From: Planctomycetota bacterium
GTDB lineage: Bacteria > Planctomycetota > PLA2 > JAEUHO01
Direction: 5' to 3'
Length of the DNA stretch: 53,167 bases
Assembly: GCA_030066775.1 (NCBI GenBank)
Contig: JASJAY010000013.1
Span: forward strand, 1-53,167
A program made the position numbers and the translations under genes. Numbering within the stretch: the first letter of the stretch is position 1; each line of letters opens with the position of its first letter. Positions 1 to 8,451 of this stretch are shown piece by piece. The notes beneath the pieces were generated by a model that ran no database searches, was not told the DNA's origin, and saw only the letters and a program-made list of their open reading frames with translations.

Positions 1-116
1 TCGGACGGCGGACGGGACTCGGCGACCAGGGCGAGCGCGAAGACGGCGGCCACCGTCGCGGCGAGAAGTCCCCCTCCGCGTAGCAGGCCGGCAGCGCCAG
101 GAACCGCAATGCGCAC
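1..116 (-). CDS. Partial CDS, N-terminal signal/anchor segment
   Basis: The reverse strand reads from a GTG at 116 without a stop to the window edge. It encodes about 38 residues with a basic start and a hydrophobic core (about residues 7-32, ending in an Ala/Val/Leu-rich run), which looks like a signal peptide or membrane anchor. A possible ribosome-binding site (AGGA) lies about 9 bases upstream of the GTG. It sits 35 bp downstream of the dGTPase-like gene on the same strand and could be its operon partner. Nothing can be said about function because the rest lies outside the window. Confidence 0.4.
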   Translation of the reverse strand, partial: MRIAVPGAAGLLRGGGLLAATVAAVFALALVAESRPPS

Positions 117-151
117 AGCGCCATCCTACCGAAGGCGGCGGTGCTTGCTCG

Positions 152-1351
152 TCAGATGCGCTCGAAGGGCGCGAAGAGACGGTCGTACTCCTCCTGCACC
201 TCGCGGTCGCTCATGGCGGCGACCTTGTCGCAGATGGCGCGCTCGAGGCCCACGGCTTCGGCCCACTCGCGATCCTCGAGATCGAGCATGCGCGGGTCCT
301 CCCGGTACGCCTTGAAGACCTCCGAGATGATGCGCTTCGCCTTCCCGCCCATCTTCATCAGGCGCGGGTTGTTGTAGAAGTGCTCGTGCAGGAAGTGCGA
401 CAGGTGCCGCTGCATGCGGTGCATGTCCTTGCTGAGCGCCACGAGCAGGTGCGGGTGCTGCTGGACGTCCTCGGGCGTTGCGACATCGGCCTCGGCGAGG
501 CGCTTCAGCGACGACGTGATCAGATCCGTCACGCCGATGTTGATGATGCGCTTCACGGTGGTGAGCACGTGCAGCCGCTTGGAGAGATGCGGCTGGCTCT
601 GCACCGTCTCGTTCCAGACGAGGCGCCAGATCTCGACGTCGCACAGCTGCTCGGGCGAGAGCACGCCCGACAGGATGCCGTCGTCGAGGTCGTGGGAGAG
701 GTAGGCGAGCGAGTCGCAGACGTCGACGAGCTGCGCTTCGAGCAGCGGGCGACGACCCTTGGTGAACCCGAGGCTCGCCGTGTCCAGCGGGCTGTGCAGC
801 GCGAACGCCTCGCGCACCTCGTAGGAGAGGTTCAGGCCGGGCCAGTCGGGATAGCGCGCCTCGAGCACGTCGACGACGCGCAGGCCGTGGGCGTTGTGCT
901 CGAAGCCGCCGTGCCCCTCCATCAGCTCGCGCAGGACGAACTCGCCCTTGTGGCCGAAGGGCCCGTGGCCGAGGTCGTGGCTGAGCGCGATGGCTTCGGT
1001 CAGGTCCTCATTGAGGCGCAGGGCCCGCGCAGCCGTGCGCGCGATCTGCGAGACCTCGAGGGTGTGCGTGAGGCGCGTGCGGTAGTAGTCGCCCTCGTGG
1101 TTGACGAAGACCTGGGTCTTGTACTCGAGCTTGCGGAACGCGGCGGCGTGGGTGATTCGGTCGCGGTCGCGCATGTAGTCGGTGCGGTACGGATGCGGCT
1201 CCTCGGCGTACATGCGGCCGCGGCTCGCGGCCGCGCGCATGGCGTAGGGCGCCAGCTGGTCCGCCTCGCGCGCCTCGATCGCATCCCGGGTAAGGATCGC
1301 GGCGGGGCTCAGCGTCGCTTCGGTCTGCGGATCGTGGGACTCGGCGGCCAT
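152..1351 (-). CDS. dgt: dGTPase-like HD-domain dNTP triphosphohydrolase
   Basis: This 399-residue protein is of the deoxyguanosinetriphosphate triphosphohydrolase-like family. These enzymes release triphosphate from dNTPs and adjust nucleotide pools in the cytoplasm. The family landmarks are visible: YRTDYMRDRDRITHAAAFRKL at the front (about residues 55-75), RTRLTHTLEV with H96, and the HD pair in SHDLGHGPFGH (H125, D126). A later DVCDSLAYLSHDLDD stretch supplies the remaining metal-ligand aspartate. The open frame extends upstream of 1351, but homology begins just after the ATG at 1351 and the upstream part overlaps dtd, so I chose this start. It is divergent from dtd with 55 bp between the starts. 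The true nucleotide preference cannot be read from sequence. Confidence 0.93.
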   Translation of the reverse strand: MAAESHDPQTEATLSPAAILTRDAIEAREADQLAPYAMRAAASRGRMYAEEPHPYRTDYMRDRDRITHAAAFRKLEYKTQVFVNHEGDYYRTRLTHTLEVSQIARTAARALRLNEDLTEAIALSHDLGHGPFGHKGEFVLRELMEGHGGFEHNAHGLRVVDVLEARYPDWPGLNLSYEVREAFALHSPLDTASLGFTKGRRPLLEAQLVDVCDSLAYLSHDLDDGILSGVLSPEQLCDVEIWRLVWNETVQSQPHLSKRLHVLTTVKRIINIGVTDLITSSLKRLAEADVATPEDVQQHPHLLVALSKDMHRMQRHLSHFLHEHFYNNPRLMKMGGKAKRIISEVFKAYREDPRMLDLEDREWAEAVGLERAICDKVAAMSDREVQEEYDRLFAPFERI

Positions 1352-1406
1352 CTCGTTCCATTCTATCGGCCGAGTCCGCTTTCCACCCGCACCCGGAGCC
1401 CGACCG

Positions 1407-1862
1407 ATGAGGACTGTCCTGCAGCGCGTCTCCCGCGCCGCCGTCCGCGTGGACGGCGAGGAGGTGGGCGCCATCGAGACGGGCGTCCTCCTGCTGGTGG
1501 GCGTCGAGCGCGGGGACACGGAGGCGGATGCCGACGCCACGGTCCGCAAGATCGCGGGTCTCCGGGTGTTTCCCGGCCGCACGCCCATGGACCGCACCCT
1601 GGCCGAGGTCGGCGGTGGCTGCCTGGTCGTCAGCCAGTTCACCCTGCTGGGCACGGTGAAGAAGGGCAACCGGCCCGGGTTCGACAAGGCGGCCGAGCCG
1701 GCCCTGGCCGAGCGGCTCTACGAGCGCGTGGCGGCGGGGCTGGCCGCCACCGGCTTGCCCGTGGCAACCGGCGTCTTCGGCGCCTCCATGCAGGTCGAGC
1801 TGGTGAACGAGGGCCCCGTCACCCTGCGCATCGAAACCCAAGACGGGCGCATCCTGCCGTAG
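1407..1862 (+). CDS. dtd: D-aminoacyl-tRNA deacylase
   Basis: This 151-residue protein has the normal length for DTD, which hydrolyses D-amino acids (and glycine) mis-attached to tRNA. Family features are the start MRTVLQRVSRAAV, the SQFTL signature (S76-L80, substrate-binding motif), and the C-terminal NEGPVT (134-139) holding the Gly-cisPro motif. That last motif is usually NDGPVT, so the Asp-to-Glu change is a mild variation. The ATG at 1407 gives an exact alignment start. It is divergent from the dGTPase-like gene and convergent with the DUF523 gene, whose stop is only 3 bp away. Cytoplasmic housekeeping role. Confidence 0.96.
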   Translation: MRTVLQRVSRAAVRVDGEEVGAIETGVLLLVGVERGDTEADADATVRKIAGLRVFPGRTPMDRTLAEVGGGCLVVSQFTLLGTVKKGNRPGFDKAAEPALAERLYERVAAGLAATGLPVATGVFGASMQVELVNEGPVTLRIETQDGRILP

Positions 1863-1865
1863 CGC

Positions 1866-2786
1866 TCAGAGCGCCTCGTAGGCGTCCCAGACGGGCTCGA
1901 CCGGCCGCAGGTATGCGTCGCGGGGATGCGCGTCGGGCAGGATGTCGCGCACGACGTCGACCGCGGTCGCAAGCGACGCACTGCCGACGGTGAACGCCTC
2001 CAGCACGGTGGCCACCTGCTCGCGCGCCGCGGTGGTCAGCTGCTCCCCCGCGCGCATGCAGGCGAAGCGGAGGGCGCGCGCGTGGTCATCCCGCGCCGGC
2101 AGCTGCTGCAGCGCCGTGCGGAACCCGTCGGCGTACGCGTAAACGTCGTCGCCGTCGGCGAGATCGTCGAGCGTCGACACGGCGTCGAGTGCATGGCTCG
2201 CCACGAGCAGACGATGGCGCTCGTGGTGAGCGCGAACCGCGGCGGGCCCGCGGGCGCCGTCCAGTCGTGCGAACGCGAACACGCGCGCCAGGAAGCACGC
2301 CCGCTGCTCGGGATCGCGGAGCGTCATCTCCGAAGCCAGGGGCAGGGTGGGCCAGGAAACCGACAAGTCGTGCGCGAACGCGCCCGAGCGCAGGTCGACC
2401 TCGGCGCCTTCCGCATCGCTCACGGGCGCGTCGCCCAGCCCGCAGCTCGGCGAGCGCGACTTCAGCACGAAGCCCGCGAGATCCTGCTCGCTCAGCTCGG
2501 CGCCGCGATCGGCGGCCCACCGCGCCATGGGACCGGTGAGGTCTTCGCCTGTCGCAATGACGCACAGCCGTACGTCGTCACCGTCCTGCTCGAGTCGGAT
2601 CGGCGGACGCGGCGTGCCGAGCCCAAGCTCGGCTTCGGGGCACACCGGGACCCACTCCACGTGCGCACCCAGGGAGTCCACCAGGTAGCCGTCGCGCTTG
2701 TGGCCGCCGTCGTAGCGCACGGCCTCGCCCAGCAGACAGGCCGAGATGCCGACACGCGGACGGATGCCGGCCGCAGGTGCGCTCAC
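1866..2786 (-). CDS. DUF523 and DUF1722 domain protein
   Basis: This 306-residue two-domain protein has an N-terminal DUF523 (about 1-150) with SACLLGEAVRYDGGHKRD, VCPEAELGLG.PRPPIRL and KSRSPSCG. A C-terminal DUF1722 (YbgA-type, about 190-300) includes the HHERHRLLVASH-like segment. The fusion is common in bacteria. DUF523 Cys residues recall thiol or sulfur chemistry, but no function is established to my knowledge. The start is a GTG at 2786 that overlaps the stop of the upstream hybrid kinase by four bases (GTGA), so the two are translationally coupled. Choosing this GTG places the family motif about 12 residues from the start, as usual. Confidence 0.9.
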   Translation of the reverse strand: MSAPAAGIRPRVGISACLLGEAVRYDGGHKRDGYLVDSLGAHVEWVPVCPEAELGLGTPRPPIRLEQDGDDVRLCVIATGEDLTGPMARWAADRGAELSEQDLAGFVLKSRSPSCGLGDAPVSDAEGAEVDLRSGAFAHDLSVSWPTLPLASEMTLRDPEQRACFLARVFAFARLDGARGPAAVRAHHERHRLLVASHALDAVSTLDDLADGDDVYAYADGFRTALQQLPARDDHARALRFACMRAGEQLTTAAREQVATVLEAFTVGSASLATAVDVVRDILPDAHPRDAYLRPVEPVWDAYEAL

Positions 2787-5700
2787 GAGCGGGCTCGCGC
2801 GCCGCGGTGGGCGACCAGGTCGCCGAGCTTCTGGAGCAGCTCGGCCGCCCGGTAGGGCTTGTGGATGAACCCGCCGGGCGTCTGGCCGCGGAACCGGTTC
2901 ACGGCCTCCGTCTCGGTGTAGCCGCTCGTGACGAGCACGCGCACGCCGGGACGGAGCTTCTGCAGCACGCGGAAGGTCTCCTCGCCGCTCATCCGCGGCA
3001 TGGTCATGTCGAGCAGGACGACGTCGACGTCGTGCTTGTGCTCCTCGAACAGCGCACTGCCCTGCACGCCGTCCTCCGCGAGGAGCACGCGGTAGCCGGC
3101 CGACTCCAGCACATCGCGCGTCAGCCGTCGGACGCTCGCCTCGTCGTCGACGACGAGCACCAGCGCGCCGCTCACATCCTCGACCTGCGGCATCTCGACC
3201 GCGTCGCGCTCGATCGGCTTCGCGCTCACGGGGAACCACAGGCTGAAGGTCGTACCGCCGCCGACGCGCGTCTTGACGCGCAGCGCGGCACCGTGCCCGC
3301 GGATGATGCCCACCACGGCGGAGAGCCCGAGCCCGCGGCCCTCTTCCTTCGTGGTGAAGAAGGGATCGAAGATGCGCGCGATCGTCTCGGGCGACATCCC
3401 GCACCCGCGATCCGCGACCTCGATGCGCAGGTAGCGGCCCGCGGGGAGATCCTCGCCGACGTAGCAGCCGCGGAACGTGGCCGCGTCGGCCGTCACCGAT
3501 CCGACGCGAATGCGCACGATGCCGCCGTCGGGGCGCATCGACTGCGCCGCGTTCAGCACCAGGTTGAGCATCACCTGCCGCAGCTGGGTCTGATCGCCCT
3601 CGATGGCGGGCAGCGCATCGGGCACGTCGCTCACCATGATGGCGCGCAGCTTCAGGAGCTCGGAGTAGAGCAGCCCCTCGGTGCTCGAGAGCACGTCGCG
3701 CATGTCGAGCGGCTGGACGACGAACTGCCCCTTGCCCGAGTAGGCGAGCATGAGCATCGCGAGCTCGGCAGCCGATTGGGTCGCGTCTTCGATGTCCTGA
3801 AGGTACTTGTGGACGGGGGTCTCCTCGCTCGTCTTCATCTGGGCCAGGCTGGCGTAGCCCATGATGCTCGTGAGCAGGTTGTTGAAGTCGTGCGCGATGC
3901 CGCCGGCCAGGACGCCGAGGCTCTCGAGGCGGTGCGTCTCGAGCACGCCGCGCTCGAGGGCGAGCCGATCGGCCTCCGCGCGCCGCCGCGCCGTGATGTC
4001 GCGCGCCACGACGAGGACCTCTTCCTCCGAGCACGGCGCCATCCGCGCCTCGAAGTGGCGGTGCCCGCCGACGACATCGAGCTCGTACTCGAAGCGCTGG
4101 GTCTGCTGCTCGCCGAGAGCCTGCTCGATGTTCGCCCGCCACGTCTCGGCGACGTCGGACGGCAGACGGTCGCTGATCGTGGCGCCGACCACCGCGGTCG
4201 TGGGATCGACGAGCAGGCGCTCGTCGGCCGTGCGGAAGTCGAGGTAGCGGCCGACCTGGTCGAGACGGAACACCAGATCCGGCATCGCGTCGAGCATCGC
4301 GCTGGCGCGGCGCTCGGCGTCGCGCACGCGCTGCTCGGCCTCCGTGCGCGACAGCGCGCCGGCGCAGTACGCGGCCAGCGACTTGAGCGTGTCGAGATCG
4401 GCTTCGGTGTAGAGGTTCGGCGTGTAGCTCTGGATCGAGACGATCCCGACGACCCGGTCACCGCTGCGGATCGGGACGAAGAGCAGCGATCGCGCGGGGC
4501 GCCCGGCGTCGCCGAACATGGCGAGTCCGTTCTCGGCCGCGGGCTCCCCGCGCAGGATGCGCAGGCCGCCTTCGGCGAGCAGACGATCCAAGAGCGACCC
4601 CTGGGAGACGGACGGGGCCGAACGCGCGACCACCGCGCGTGCGTCGTCGACGAGGTCCATGCAGAGCACGGGCTGCATCGGGCCCGGTCCGGTCGGATCG
4701 CCCAGGTCCACCCAGCAGGCGTCCCAGCCGATCATCTCATCGGCTGCATCGACGATGCTGCGCGCGACTTCGAGCGGCGTCTCCGCCTCGAGCAGGCGCT
4801 GGCCGAGCCCGAGGAACGCCTCGGTGCGCCGCTTCGTGGCGACCTCGTCGGTCACGTCACGGGCAACGCCGTCGAGGCGCAATGCACGTCCCCGCTCGTC
4901 GTGCACGACGTGACCCCGATCACGGATCCAGCGCACGCCGCCGTCGGGGCGGATGATGCGGTACTCGATCTCCGCGGCGCCCGTCTCCATGACCGCATCG
5001 GCCAGGGCGCGCACGCGCTCGACGTCGTCGGCGTGCACGATCTCGTACCAGAGGTCGGCCTTCTCGTAGAACTCCTCGGGCGCGCGTCCGAGCACGCGCT
5101 CCACGGCGGGGTTCAGATAGATCCGTGAGCCGTCGCGCGCCGAGATCGACCAGACGATGTCGTCGAGCGACGTGAGGATGCTGTCGAGGCGGCGCTTCGC
5201 GCTGTGCCGCTCCAGCGCGAGGGAGAGCGCCGACGCCACGGATGCGAGCAGGTCGCGCTCGCCCCCGCGAAACCGGTTCTCATTCACGCAGTCGTCGAAG
5301 CCGACGAAGCCCGCGAACCGCGCCCCTTCGAAGAGCGGCGCCAGGGCGAGGCTGCGGATGCCCTGTGCCTCGAGCACATCGTTGAGCCAGCCCTCCCGCT
5401 CGCCGGCGCTCCGCAGGAAGAGCCGCCCCGCGGTGAGCTCGTCAGCGCAGTCCGGAACGGCCTCTTCGAGCGGGCAGTCCTGCATGTCGGGATCGTCGAG
5501 ATGGCTGCTGACGCCGCGTCCGCACCACTCGGCACGCTGGCTTACGAGGATGGCTCCGTCCTCGCTCAGGTGACTCTCGAAGAGATATGCGCGGCTGACG
5601 TCGGCCTCGCGCCCGATCACGCCGAGAATCGGCTGCAGCGAGCGCCAGCCGCCGTCCCACGCCAGCAGGCGGGCCTGGAACATGGCGACCGAGGCCGCGT

Positions 5701-6913
5701 GGCGCTCCCGCGACGCGAGCTCGCGCTGCGCTTTCACGCGCTCGAGCTCTGCGCCGGCGCGCTGGGCGAACGTCGTGAGGATGTGCAGGGCGTCCGGCCC
5801 CAGGCGGACCGGCCGGTCGTGCAGCACGCACAAGAGGCCGGTGACCGTCCCGCGGCCGTTCGTCATCGGCACACTGAGATAGGACGCTGCGCCGAGCTCA
5901 TCGAGTAGCGGCGGCGGGAGCAGGTACCGCGGCACCAGCCCGCCCTCCGGATCCGGCTCCGTTCGCAGGCGTAGGGTGCGGACGGTCCCGAAGGCGTTCC
6001 CATCCCAAGCGGCCAGCGTACGCAGCTCGTTCGCGTCCGCATTCACGAGCTCCCCGACGAGCCCGCATCGGGCACCGAGGGAGTCGGCGATGTGCCGCGC
6101 GAGCGCGCGGAAGAAGTCGCCGCCTGTCGCGCCGGACGTGCCTTCGAGCACGGTCCGCAGGACGGCCTCCATGCGCTTGCGCCGACTGACGTCGTGGAAG
6201 TGGGCACGCACGGACGTGGGCGTGCGCCCGCGCATCTTGGCGCGCAGCGTGCCCTCCACCGGAACGCGGTCGCCATGGCGTGTGAGGAACGCGGTCTCGA
6301 GACGCGCGGTGCCCTGCTCGCGCAGCACGCGTCGGTAGGCCTTGTCGAAGCGATCGCGCTGGTCCGGCGCCACGAGGTCGTGCAGCGAGAACGCGTCGTC
6401 CTGCGCTTCGTCGAGCGCCATCGTCTCGTGCCATGCGCGGTTGGCGAACAGCACGCGCCCGTCGGGGGCCGCCGTCACGATCAGCTCGCTCGACGTGGCG
6501 AGCAGCTCCTCGAATGACCGCAGGCGCTCGCGCGCCTCGATGCGCTTCGACAGCCGCTTGTGCGCGAGGCGGAACCGCAGCTCGAGCTCCGCGGGGCGGA
6601 TCGGCTTGACGAGGTAGTCGTCCGCGCCGGCGTCCAGCGCCTGGATCACGCGCTCGTCGTCGTCCTGCTCCGCGATCAGGAGGACGTACGGACGATCGCC
6701 GCCGGTGCGGCCGCGGATACGCTCGACGAGCTCGACGCCCGTGAGGCCGGGGAGGCCCGCGTCGAGGATGGCGAGGAGGTAGCCGCCCTCTTCGAGCGCG
6801 CGGGCGGCCTCGCTCCCGTGAGCGCAGGCATCGACGTGGTGCCCGAAGCGCTGCGCGACGGCCTCGATGATGCGGGCGGCGACCGGATCCTCGACGGCAA
6901 GCAGCACGCGCAC
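2783..6913 (-). CDS. Soluble hybrid sensor histidine kinase, REC-PAS-GAF-GAF-PAS-GAF-PAS-HK-REC
   Basis: This 1376-residue protein starts with a receiver domain (about 1-122; phospho-acceptor D51 in LAILDAG, LVKPI lysine motif). A PAS domain (about 130-255) and two GAF-like domains (about 260-395 and 405-570) follow. Next come PAS (about 580-700, with RWIRDRGHVV), a GAF (about 705-855) and PAS (about 860-975). HisKA has an H-box GGIAHDFNNLL near residue 1000; HATPase_c has visible N (NLVLNAAQSM), G1 (VADRGCGM), F (DPFFTTK) and G2 (GRGLGLS) boxes. A C-terminal receiver contains VVDDEASVRR and LLDMTMP. No membrane segment is visible, so it should sense cytoplasmic signals. A receiver at each end suggests input from another kinase as well as internal phosphorelay. 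The ATG at 6913 is the only sensible start. It overlaps the DUF523 gene by 4 bp. Confidence 0.95.
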   Translation of the reverse strand: MRVLLAVEDPVAARIIEAVAQRFGHHVDACAHGSEAARALEEGGYLLAILDAGLPGLTGVELVERIRGRTGGDRPYVLLIAEQDDDERVIQALDAGADDYLVKPIRPAELELRFRLAHKRLSKRIEARERLRSFEELLATSSELIVTAAPDGRVLFANRAWHETMALDEAQDDAFSLHDLVAPDQRDRFDKAYRRVLREQGTARLETAFLTRHGDRVPVEGTLRAKMRGRTPTSVRAHFHDVSRRKRMEAVLRTVLEGTSGATGGDFFRALARHIADSLGARCGLVGELVNADANELRTLAAWDGNAFGTVRTLRLRTEPDPEGGLVPRYLLPPPLLDELGAASYLSVPMTNGRGTVTGLLCVLHDRPVRLGPDALHILTTFAQRAGAELERVKAQRELASRERHAASVAMFQARLLAWDGGWRSLQPILGVIGREADVSRAYLFESHLSEDGAILVSQRAEWCGRGVSSHLDDPDMQDCPLEEAVPDCADELTAGRLFLRSAGEREGWLNDVLEAQGIRSLALAPLFEGARFAGFVGFDDCVNENRFRGGERDLLASVASALSLALERHSAKRRLDSILTSLDDIVWSISARDGSRIYLNPAVERVLGRAPEEFYEKADLWYEIVHADDVERVRALADAVMETGAAEIEYRIIRPDGGVRWIRDRGHVVHDERGRALRLDGVARDVTDEVATKRRTEAFLGLGQRLLEAETPLEVARSIVDAADEMIGWDACWVDLGDPTGPGPMQPVLCMDLVDDARAVVARSAPSVSQGSLLDRLLAEGGLRILRGEPAAENGLAMFGDAGRPARSLLFVPIRSGDRVVGIVSIQSYTPNLYTEADLDTLKSLAAYCAGALSRTEAEQRVRDAERRASAMLDAMPDLVFRLDQVGRYLDFRTADERLLVDPTTAVVGATISDRLPSDVAETWRANIEQALGEQQTQRFEYELDVVGGHRHFEARMAPCSEEEVLVVARDITARRRAEADRLALERGVLETHRLESLGVLAGGIAHDFNNLLTSIMGYASLAQMKTSEETPVHKYLQDIEDATQSAAELAMLMLAYSGKGQFVVQPLDMRDVLSSTEGLLYSELLKLRAIMVSDVPDALPAIEGDQTQLRQVMLNLVLNAAQSMRPDGGIVRIRVGSVTADAATFRGCYVGEDLPAGRYLRIEVADRGCGMSPETIARIFDPFFTTKEEGRGLGLSAVVGIIRGHGAALRVKTRVGGGTTFSLWFPVSAKPIERDAVEMPQVEDVSGALVLVVDDEASVRRLTRDVLESAGYRVLLAEDGVQGSALFEEHKHDVDVVLLDMTMPRMSGEETFRVLQKLRPGVRVLVTSGYTETEAVNRFRGQTPGGFIHKPYRAAELLQKLGDLVAHRGARARS

Positions 6914-7073
6914 GCTGGTGGTCCCCCCGGATGAAGGCGCCCATTCTAGGAAGCGCCCCTGCCACCAGCCGGGCGGGGCCGACCACCCCCCAACACTTCC
7001 TCAATACTCCACACGGCGCCCACGCGCCGGGGGGCTTGCGGTTCGTGCGCGGATCGGGGACAACGCGGGGTCC

Positions 7074-7346
7074 GTGGCGCGCGTTCGGTTCACCCCCCAT
7101 CTGTCCCGCTACTTCCCGCTGCCCGCGGAGCACGAGAGCGATGCGGGCACGGTGGCCGAGCTGGTCACGGAGCTCGACGCGGCGTGGCCGGGCCTCGGCT
7201 TCTACATCGTGGACGAGCGCGGGGCGCTGCGGCAGCACGTGGCCGTATGGGTGGATGGCGAGCTGATCCAGGACCGCGAGGCGCTCTCGGACCCGCTCGA
7301 CCCCGCGAGCCATGTGACGATCCTGCAAGCCCTCTCGGGCGGATGA
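7074..7346 (+). CDS. MoaD/ThiS-family sulfur carrier (ubiquitin-like)
   Basis: This 90-residue protein begins with a GTG at 7074 (residues VARVRFTPHLSRYFPLP, read as Met) and ends in ...ILQALSGG. The terminal Gly-Gly is the signature of MoaD/ThiS ubiquitin-like carriers, which are adenylated and thiocarboxylated there. The order of elements (beta strand, helix TVAELVTELDAAWPG, VDGELI strand, HVTILQALSGG) fits the beta-grasp fold. The frame stays open far upstream, but only from the GTG does the protein look like the family. It lies 21 bp before a BNR-repeat gene. I recall this pairing from other genomes, often without other moa genes, so the acceptor pathway is uncertain (molybdopterin, thiamine or another sulfur product). 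Confidence 0.87.
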   Translation: MARVRFTPHLSRYFPLPAEHESDAGTVAELVTELDAAWPGLGFYIVDERGALRQHVAVWVDGELIQDREALSDPLDPASHVTILQALSGG

Positions 7347-7367
7347 CGGGAAGCGAGGAGGAGCGGG

Positions 7368-8444
7368 ATGGCGACGACGTCGAACCGGTTGCTGATTGGG
7401 ACGCGCAAGGGCCTGCTCGAGGTCACGCGCGGTGACGGCGGGTGGTCGCTGGGCGAGATGCAGCTGCCCGGTCAGCCCATCGCGTACGCCTGCCGCGATC
7501 CGCGCAACGGGTCGATTTGGGCGTCTATCGACCACGGCCACTGGGGCGTGAAGCTCTCGCGCAGCACGGACGACGGCGCGACCTTCGAGGAGGTCGAGCC
7601 GCCCAAGTACCCCGAGCACACGGGCAAGACCGCGCGCTACTACTGGGTGCTGGAGCCGGGGCACGCCGACACGCCGGAGCGCTTCTACGTCGGTACCGAG
7701 CCGGGCGGGCTCTTCGTCACGAACGACGACGGCAAGACGTGGCAGCTCGACGAAGCGCTCTGGGCCCTGTGCACCGAGCACAAGTGGATGGGCGGCGGAC
7801 GCGACAACGCCGGCGTGCACTCGATCTGCATCGACCCGCGTGACCCGAACCACGTGTACGTCGCCGTCTCGTGCGCCAGCGTGCTCGAGACGACGGACGG
7901 CGGCGCGACGTGGGCCTATCGCAGCGAGGGCATGCGCAACGACTACGCACCCGAGGGCACCGAGTCCAAGCCGTACGGCCACGACCCGCACTTCATCGCG
8001 ATGGCGCCGTCCAACCCGGACGTGCTGTGGCAGCAGAACCACTTCGGCGTGTTCCGCAGCACGAACGGCGCCGCCTCGTGGGACGACCTCACCCAGCCCC
8101 CGCTCGTCAATTTCGGCTTCCCCGTGGCCGCGCACCCGACGCGCGAGGAGACTGCTTGGATCATCCCGATGGACAGCGACTCGAAGCGCGTCGCGATCGA
8201 CGGCAGCCTCTGCGTGATGCGCACCGACGACGGCGGCAGCACGTGGGCGGAGCAACGCGAGGGCCTGCCGCAGAAGGGCACGTGGGACTTCCCCCTGCGC
8301 CACTGCCTCGACGTGGGCACAGACGGCGAGACGCTCGCGTTCGCCACGACGTCGGGGAACCTCTACGTCAGCGAAGACGGAGGTGGCTCGTGGGCCTGCC
8401 TGACCAACAATCTGCCCATGGTCTACTCCGTACGCTTCGCCTGA
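7368..8444 (+). CDS. BNR/Asp-box repeat beta-propeller protein (sialidase-like, cytoplasmic)
   Basis: This 358-residue protein has repeated Asp-box motifs of the S/T-x-D-x-G-x-T/S-W type: STDDGATF, TNDDGKTW, TTDGGATW, STNGAASW, RTDDGGSTW and SEDGGGSW. This predicts a six- or seven-bladed propeller like VPS10/sialidase folds. It begins MATTSNRLLIGTRKGLLEV with no signal peptide, so it is probably cytoplasmic and not a secreted sialidase. A strong GAGGAGGAG ribosome-binding site precedes the ATG at 7368. It lies between a MoaD/ThiS-like gene (21 bp) and a BtuF-like gene (7 bp), so the three are probably one operon. Catalytic sialidase residues are not evident; function unknown. Confidence 0.88.
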   Translation: MATTSNRLLIGTRKGLLEVTRGDGGWSLGEMQLPGQPIAYACRDPRNGSIWASIDHGHWGVKLSRSTDDGATFEEVEPPKYPEHTGKTARYYWVLEPGHADTPERFYVGTEPGGLFVTNDDGKTWQLDEALWALCTEHKWMGGGRDNAGVHSICIDPRDPNHVYVAVSCASVLETTDGGATWAYRSEGMRNDYAPEGTESKPYGHDPHFIAMAPSNPDVLWQQNHFGVFRSTNGAASWDDLTQPPLVNFGFPVAAHPTREETAWIIPMDSDSKRVAIDGSLCVMRTDDGGSTWAEQREGLPQKGTWDFPLRHCLDVGTDGETLAFATTSGNLYVSEDGGGSWACLTNNLPMVYSVRFA

Positions 8445-8451
8445 TCCGCCG

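Noticed and set aside
380..1993. Long plus-strand open frame (537 codons) over the dGTPase-like gene
   Set aside because: Antisense to a clearly recognised gene, with composition of a GC-rich shadow frame and no family features.
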